Part shown: positions 54,401 through 63,400 of the stretch, one piece after another
Position numbering within the stretch: the stretch's first letter is position 1
How the letters are laid out: every line of letters starts with the position of its first letter
Assembly: GCA_009760885.1 (NCBI GenBank)
Contig: CM019692.1
Location: 48,085,430-48,149,429 of the forward strand
Source: Achatina immaculata
Taxonomy: Eukaryota > Mollusca > Gastropoda > Stylommatophora > Achatinidae
Direction of reading: 5' to 3'
DNA length: 64,000 nt
The notes under the pieces: generated by a model
The model's database searches: none
What the model was told of the DNA's origin: nothing
Seen by the model: the letters and a program-made list of their open reading frames with translations, nothing else
Made by a program: the position numbers and the translations under genes

Positions 54401-57400
54401 TTTCTGTGTATTGATTTCTTGTGTGGCTTTTCAGTTTTAGTTTTATTTTCCCTGTACACAGATTGTGATCACTGTTGACATCTGCACCCCTGTATGCCCG
54501 TATATCTATCAGAGGTGTTCTGTAATGTTTTCTAATACAAAAATGATCTATCTGGTTTCTAGTTCTATCATCTTGAGATATCCACGTTTTATGTATCTCT
54601 TTGTGTGGAAATATTGTGCCTCCAATGACCATGCCCTCTGTTAGACATTTCAATTAATCTTTCTCTGTTCTGATTTACCATGTCAGTTCCTTCTTTCCCT
54701 ATTACTTTTTTTATGTCGGTGTTATCTTTCCCTATCTTAGCGTTGAAGTCCCCCATAGCAGTTAGGATGTCATGTTTAGGGACTTTGTTAATGATTTGTT
54801 GTAATTGGTGATAGAAATCATCTTTCACCTCATCAACAAAGTTTACGCCGTACAAATTTCTTTTAAAAAATTATTTTTTTTACCTTTAAAATATTCTTTC
54901 ATTTTTAAAACATGTAGACTGATTGTTAATTTTTTGTTAGATAATTTTTAGGTCTTTGGAATGAACCTTACTTTAAGAATGATGTTTAGTTTTTAGACAT
55001 TTAGGACAGCTTATTATGGAGCAGTTTTTTGATGATGCCATGATTATTTCTGTTGCTTTCATCATTTTCGTTGTTCACAGAATCAAGATGACTCTGAAGA
55101 CGATATCAACGAAACGGAAGAAGATGACAGATACAAATTTTCTGATCAGTTGAGCTGCATTGGTGCGCTAGGACGTATTATTCCAGAACATTCTGTGCCT
55201 CTGCTGTCAAAGTATGTAAAGTTATCAAGAATGTGGGTTTTTATTTGTAACTCTTAGCTTCCAGCGTTCACCGACCTATGAATCCAGACCTAGCCACAGG
55301 GTGTGGACCTGAAGCAGAAGCTGTGGGGCTGCCAGAAGGACCTGGAGAGAACTGTGGACTTCATTTTGGTGACTCAGCTTCCAGTTTACCATGACCTGGC
55401 ACTTGAGCACAGGATAAGAACTCTTAACCTACCATGAAAAATTTTAAAAAAAAAAAACTACAGTCATAATTTTGTTCCATAGTTGGGAGTTCATAATTGT
55501 AAACTGCTGTAAATGCTAAAAATAAGTATCATATTATGTCCAGGTAGAACATCGTTGTCAAGATTTTTTATTACAAAAAAGTATTCATGGTTCATGGATG
55601 TTGTTTGGTAGGTTAAGAGTTAATTAAATACGAGAGCAAGTCAAGAAAGTCACCTGACAAGCTAGAAAGAAGAATGATTGGGAGTACTTGCATGGAATGT
55701 TTTTTATTTTTGACACAATCGCCATGTACATTCAAACACTTATCCTGTGATTCACAACTCCTTGAAAGCCGGCATCAAAGAAGATTTCTGGCTGGTGTTG
55801 CAGCCAATAATTTACCTCCTTGGAAAAGTCTGCGTCATCTTGGAAATGGCAGCCATACAGATGATTCGTTCATTATTGAATTTCTGAATCCAATTATACT
55901 TAGTTTTTGTTTTTTTGGACATGCACTTTTCACCAGGCACTTAAAGCACTTCTTTATGTGCATCCTCTGTGCTCGGTCCTTTGGCCGACATATATCGCAC
56001 AATTCTGTGCTGTTCTTGTCATGTACATGCATGTAACACACTCGCATTATTGAAGGGGTTGCTGTCAGATAACCCTGATGTGCTGGGATATAACTTTGGT
56101 TCTGATTTCGCACCAATTAGTGCTGCAACATACTGACACAAAAACAATCAGTGAATTTTCAATTGTTTTCAATCTGCACGGATTTGCAACTTATGTATTG
56201 ACTTGTCTTTGTAATAGAGGATTTCCTGTAAGCTTTGGTACATATAAGTTAGTATGTTTCAATGCAGCTTATAGAGAGCCATGTCATACTGTCTGTAGAT
56301 GTCAGTATTGTAATTTAAATAAAGCATAAGCGAGCAAAAACTGTTAGGAGAAAAAAATGAAACTAGGATTTTGTTTTTTTCCCCATTGGTTATAGGTACT
56401 TTATGGAACCCTAACCCTTCGGTTATAGATAGTTAGATCATTTCTCCAGTTCAATTTTACAATCATCATCATCAGAGAACAGCATCAGCAGTCACAGAAT
56501 TTTCCTGACCAAAAAAAATGTGTGACATGAGTGATTTTAAAAAATCCAGTGATATGTTTTTGACCTCCACTCACTACAGTTAACATGTTTCTGAAGGGCT
56601 AAGCCTGGTGAATAATATGAACACTCCATATACATACATACACACCATTCTTTACCTATTTCAACAGATGCACTTAGACTATTCAGATGTACGAAAAAAA
56701 AAAAAAGAGCTAAGATTTTTCTCAGTCAAGTCCTTCTGTCTCTCACTCAGAGTTTTTTGTGCACAACATAAGTAATGGTGCACAGATCAACATTATTTTT
56801 CAGATGGCGGAGTCAGTCAAGACACTTTGTAATCAGTCAGTCAGTCATTTGCATATCTGTTGCGGAACTTTACCTCCCTAACAGCTCTCCTGTAGGCCTG
56901 TCAGTTGTAAACAAGATGCCCTACTGCTGATGCATCCATTTGCAGATTATCAAAGATGTCTTGTAGCCATTTTCGCCTTGGTCTTCCTCTTTCTTTTTCC
57001 CATTATGTACCCTTCCAAGACGGTCTTCTCTAAATTATCAAGACACTTTTTAATAAGAGAGTAAGATAAACCATCTCTGTACATTCCCTGTTAAACGTAA
57101 TGCTTGTATTCTTGACACCAGCAGCAAACAAATTCTTTTATCAAATAATAGTGTGGAAAAGTGCAACAGCACTAAAATAAACTTCAAAACATTAAGAAAT
57201 CCTACACAAGGACATTATAATGAGTAGAGATGTTGTTGAAACTGTTGTGCAGGTAACTTACTAGCTGATGCTGCAGAGGGGGAGACTCCTACCATTCCAG
57301 AATCTATCATGAAATACTCCATCAGCCAGGCCAAGTCGGTTGATATTAATCTCACAATGAAGGTGCTTTCATCACCGGGACAGAAGCTAGAGCCTTCACA

Positions 57401-60400
57401 GGAACATTGTGTGGATTCTGTCATTAGGTAATGCTGGTGGTGAATGTAGCTGCTTGTGTTCTGTGGTAATTTGGTGTATTGTGTTGGTATTCATTTTTAA
57501 AAAAAAATATATATTTAAAATACTGATCTTCTTCAGAAAGAAGTTTGTACTTGGTCTTATTTGTAAGTGGTGTTCACTATCATTATACATCCTTCTTGTG
57601 CCGTTAAATGTCACATAGGGCTCACATGGTAGTTTGCCAAGTTGTCCTGTTTTTGGCATGCTTTTCGACCTCATCAAGGGATGTTATGCCCAGTAAACTG
57701 GCCTCTCTTAACAATGTCCTCTTTAGAGTTTCACATGGTCAACATCTGTTTCATTGGCCTGTCCTGTTCCACTTGATAGATTGTTTTGGGATTCTCAGAT
57801 TATTTCTTCTCATCACATGACCGACATATGTCCATCTTATTTTTCTGATCACCCATAAGACAGGTTGTTGTTTGCACATCTGTTTTATCTCTTTTATTCT
57901 TGAATTCATTCCACTTTATACATTCACTATATTTGGTCTTATTTATAAGTGAAGAAGAATAACTACAGTGACACTGGATGAGATCTTGAATTGTAATATG
58001 TACAGATGGCTCAGTGATTTGGATTAGCAAAAGTGGCTGGGGTTTTGTTGTCTACTGAAATGGAACAGTAGTTGACTCAAAACTGACGTGGAAGCAACAC
58101 ATCAACAGTGCAGAAGCAAAAGCCAGAAGAAAACTAGCCATATTAAGAAAATTGAGTGGAACCACATGGGGAGCTAGTGAAAGAATCCTCAAGAATGTAT
58201 ATCAGCAAAGTATTCTACCACATTTAGAATATGGCTCAACATCTTGATGCACAGCATCAAACACTACGCTGCATAATCTAGACAAAGTTCAAAATCAGTC
58301 ACTACGGATTATCACAGGTGCCATGAGGTCCACACCAATAGTAGAAATGCAGAAAATAGTTGGTGTTCAAGCACTAAAGGAACGTAGAGACACAAAGGTC
58401 ATGACCATGGGAGAAAAATTCCTTAGCTCTGTAAGCCATCCCCTGAAAGAGAGATTCAATAACTTGGCACTAAGTCGGCTTAAAAGAAGCAGCTTCATTC
58501 ATCAGGCCAAGTGTATGCGTAAGCTGATACCTGACCTTCCAACTGTAGTCGCTCCATTATCATCTGTACCAGAGCATACACCATGGAAAGAAACAGATTA
58601 TACACAAATAACTATTCAGACTGAAGTGAAAGGTGTGCAGAATGGTGAGATGCAGAGCAGTCTTGTAAGATCAACAGCCACACTTAGTGTTCTAGATGAC
58701 AAATATCCATGTGACACTTGGATACATGTGTATACAGATGGATCTGCACATAATGCCATAAAGAATGGAGGGGCAGGAGCATATATTGAATATCCAAACA
58801 ACACCATAGACAAGATTTCCATACCCACTGGAAAATACTGCAACAAGTTTGATGCAGAAGTTAGGGCAATTATTGCTGCAGTTGAAAAACTATCAGACTC
58901 CAGAATTGTTACATGTCCCATGGTAATTCTCACAGATGCAAGATCAGTACTGGAGGCTCTTCAGTGCAACAAACTACCAGACCTTAAGGATGCCTTATCA
59001 AAAATTGGCTTACAACACAGAGTCACCTTGCAGTGGATTCCCTCCCACTGTGGGATACCAGGCAATGAGAAAGCTGACCGTCTGGCCAAAGAAGGCACTG
59101 AAATGGAGCAACCAGACATACCAATCACCTATAATCAGAAGAAAAGCATGATAAAAACCTACAGGAAGCCACAAACACCACCACATGATGACTATCACAT
59201 GCTAAACAGAAAGGAACAAGTCACCATATTTCGTCTCCGAACAGGACACAGCAGACTCCGAAGTCATGTATACAAAGTTTAAGGTTGGTACTACTAATCT
59301 ATGTACATGTGCCCAGGTGCCCCAAACTGTGGAACATATCCTCCAGAACTGCACCAACTATGAGACACTGAGAAATAATTACTGGCCCAGTGAAACCACT
59401 AAAGAAGATAAGCTCTACAGTTCCATACATGAATTACAAAAAACAGTGAAATTTATCCAAGAGACAGGACTGCAGATATAGACAGACAATGCGAACGAAG
59501 AAGAAGAAGAAGAGGAACAGTAGTGGTACAGGGATCAGAAGCCTTTGAAGTCACTACATCAGGTATGCAAATGGATATTGAGGCTGTATCAGCAGCAATA
59601 GAATGGTAATTGCTCATGTGGTTAATGTTGTCATTGTGACAGATTCACATAAAATTGAGAAAATATTACTTTAGAAAGAGCGGGTTACTCTGTTATGCCA
59701 TTCAAAAGTGATAACATGGATTTACTGTCCAGGTCTTATGGGAGTACATGGAAATGAAATGGCAGACAGACTTGCTGGACAGGCTAAAATAAAAGGCAGG
59801 CTGAGAATGGACAAGGGGGACATTGCTAAAGTTGTATTGGACAGACTGGGAAAATGAAGAGCAGGAATTTAAGGATAGTGTAGTTATAAGGAAATTGCTG
59901 GAACTGGGACACATTAAGGGTGCTAGCAGTAAATCTGAACCGAGTGGCAAAAAACGCGTTGCAAACAGTACTTGACGGGAGTGTTAGTAAACAAACTTGA
60001 GTGAATGCTGCTGCGGCATGCGGTGGAGCTTATATGGGGCTGTCCTGAGTGCAGTGACATTGGAATTTTGAACCTTGAACCTTATTTATAAGTGTTGTCC
60101 ACTGTACTTGGTCTTGTTTATAAGTGTTGTTCACTGTATTTGGTCTTATTTATAAGTGTTTATAGTCTACATCTGCAGTTCTGTCTCTTTGTTAACAGGA
60201 CTTTTGTAGTCTGTATATAGAAATGTAGTGCTGGCTGGAGCATCTGGTTCAGAGTAACAGGGAGATCCACCACTGTAGTGTAGGACTGGCTTCTTGGGCA
60301 AGTTCATTCTGTACATAATGATTCACAGCATGTTTTCATGTAGGAATTTCTTTAAGGTGTCAGCTGCCTCCCCAGCCATTATTTTCTTTATCCATTTTCA

Positions 60401-63400
60401 TTCCTTGTCTCTGTTTCAGTTTTATGATATGCATTTAGAAGGGGCTTTGTTTTTATACCTTGTTGTATGATAAAGCCATAACGTCTTGTGTTTTGCAGTG
60501 TTCTTTACAGATTTTCTTCCCAAAATGTCTTTGATTCTTATTCTTTATTAATTGTTTCAGAAAATATTGATTTTACTTCTTATTTTTCTGTGGTTGATTG
60601 TCATTTGTTTATCAGTGTTGTAGAACAGCAGTTGTTTTCATTCATGATTTTTGTCACTTCATATTTTAGACAGTTGATTTTAAGGAGACTTATGTGCATT
60701 TGGGGCTGATTGCTGAATTATGAGAAGTGTGTTCATCTTCAGCAAAGATAATGTTAAATGTGAAATTGAATGTTGTTAGTTTCATTGATCTTGCTTGTGT
60801 ATATAAATATTTGAATTTAAACACTGTAATTAGATATTAATTAATTATAGGAGCAGACAGAACTACAAAAATAAGATTTTTAAGGGCATGCATCTTTCCC
60901 ATCGCAACATATGCAAGTGAGACCTGGACACTTAACAAAACAGCTGAGAAACACATAAATGCCTTTGAATGTAAATGCTACAGAAGAGTTCTTCAAATAT
61001 CATGGACACAAAAAAGAACAAATATATCCATACTACAAGAACTTAATATTGAAGAAGGTTGGCTAGTAAAGAGGATTAAAGAGAGAAAACTTAAATATTT
61101 TAGACACATTAAACATCATGATAATCTAAAGAAGACTGTCTTGGAAGGGTACATAATGGAAAAAGAAGAGAGGAATATCAAGGCGAAGATGGCTGCAAGA
61201 CATTTTTGATAATTTGCAAATGAATGCACCAGCAGCAGGGCATCTTGCGTACCGAGAGGCCTACAAGAGAGCTGTTAGGGAGGCAAAGTTACGCAACGGA
61301 CATGCAAATGACTGACCGACTGAATTAGATATTAGCTATGAAGCTTAAAAAAATCATTGGCAAGACTGTCCTTAATTATTTCATTTCTTTTGTGTTATGT
61401 GCAGCGTTGCTTTCAAACAATAGATAACTTGAATGTATAATAATTAAAGCTTCGAAGACCAAAGAAAAATTTCTAAACATTAAATAAATTGATGGGGTTA
61501 AGTTTAGCAATACTAAAGCTGAATGAGATAGCAATCATTGGACTGACTGCTTGAATCGGGACTAGAAAATCAAAGCTAAACAAGACCCTGTTCTGCCTTT
61601 CAGTGGAAAAAAGATCACCCCTGGAGAAAATATCATATCCTAGCCAAGTGAGTCAGGATCAGATGGAAGGGCAAATCAGGTTCTAGAAATAAGTCATCCC
61701 AGAGACTAATGTATTGGGCTGAAAGCTGCAGATATCACAGTCTAGATGCAGACTGCAGATATCACAGCCTAGATGCAAACTGCAGATATCACAGTCTAGA
61801 TGCAGACTGCAGATATCACAGCCTAGATGCAAACTGCAGATATCACAGCCTAGATGCAAACTGCAGATATCACAGTCTAGATGCAGACTGCAGATATCAC
61901 AGCCTAGATGCAGACTGTAGATATCAAAGCCTAGATGCAGACTGCAGATATCACAGCCTAGATGCAAACTGCAGCATAGCACAACTGTCCTTTTCAGGGC
62001 AAATGCAGAAGAAGAAAAGTTGACCATGGAATAACCAGAACCATAGAGACTAAGAGACCAATCTCTCTCTCTCTCTCTCACACACACACACGCAAGCACA
62101 CACTCACGCACACAGAGAGAGAGATCATGCAGAACTACAAACTAGAAGAAGAACCATACAAAACCAGGTGCTAGACTGTCTTTCGCTGGAAGATTTCAGG
62201 AAGCACCTTCAGCTATCAAACCTTCCCATCACTGATATACTGCACAGAGATGCAGAACAAGTGAGAAAAACATGCACACTCTCCTATCTGGCATAAAGGA
62301 AAAACAAATGATAAATCAGGAGACTGCAGAAGTCCTTGATCATTGTGCACATTTTCTTATAGAACCACTCCTGGTTATGGTTTCTGATAATGAGTCAGAA
62401 ATATAAAAAAAAAGTTAGTTAAAGTAGGATAAGATTTTGTTCTCAATGTGTAGATCACTGTGAGATCCATTTTCACTGAGTTTTGTCCTCCCTTGCAGAT
62501 TAATCGCAGCAGTTTTCAGGTTGTGTGAAGTAGAAAACCAAGCAGTAGATGCAAAGCTGGTTGACTTTCTAAGTCCTCAAGTAGGCAGCACGGTCATGTG
62601 GTTCCTTGAAAGATGGTCCGATGCTTATGTCCTGCATGATGAGATGGATTATGTTGAGGTGATACATACAGTGTAATATAAACTGTAACAATCTCATAAA
62701 CAGTTATAAAATAGCAAAAAGAAGTTTCATTAAAAACAGAAATAGTAATATTTTTAAACAAAGAAACTTCCCAAAGGGGCAAAGAGTAGAGACTTGCTCA
62801 TTGAAACAAGCAAAAATAAAACTGGAATGAAAAAAAAAAAATAAAGGAATGTATTTGTTTATCACTGTGAAGCTGTGAGTAGAATGCTCATAAGCAGCCA
62901 GTACTAGTAAGATGTTGAAACACAAGTATCGAGTTGGATTTCTTTTGACTTGTCCTGATAATCTTGCCATCTAGCACAGTCATCAGTGCTCCAAACATAA
63001 AGAAATAACTAGTAAGAAAGCATGTTGAAGCAATTATTTTATGAGTTTATTAAGAGACTGTCACCCTTCATAACAGGTGTGACCTACTAGGATTCTAAGA
63101 AGTCTTGTTGCATATGTCTACTAGAACAAAAAATATTGTGCAAAATTACAGATAACTGCTCAGTTTTTTTTTTTAACTGTAGAGTACTAATAGATTAAAA
63201 AAAAAAAACTCATCTGTATATTCTGTCTTCTGTTAACGTTTAACTCTTATGTGAGGAGCAGAGATTAAGTTACCTATGCTGTCAAGTAACCAAGATTGAG
63301 ATCTCATTCATACCTCCAACTTTTGGTAAGTTTTTCAACAGTATGTCCAGATGAGATATAAATTATGTGGTAGTGTCTATTCCAGAAAGTAAGAGAGTCT

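Larger units (their letters stand above)
57545..60165 (+). repeat. Dispersed remains of a 33-bp tandem repeat split by LINE insertions
   Basis: Unit acttggtcttatttataagt gttgttcactgt occurs at about 57550-57580, 57930-57955 and about 60088-60160 (two and a half copies). It looks like one array opened by the LINE insertions between. Confidence 0.7.

Noticed and set aside
56380..56410. Short cattggttatag text as part of the missing exportin-4 exon (HWL)
   Set aside because: The frame runs into a stop at once and has no flanking family similarity or acceptor/donor pair.
57396..57677. 93-codon minus-strand frame overlapping the exportin-4 exon
   Set aside because: Antisense shadow of the exon and adjoining intron.
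61683..62111. 142-codon Cys/His-rich repeat frame on the minus strand
   Set aside because: Produced by the 27-bp array inside a SINE-C copy, flanked by CA microsatellite; not a zinc-finger protein.
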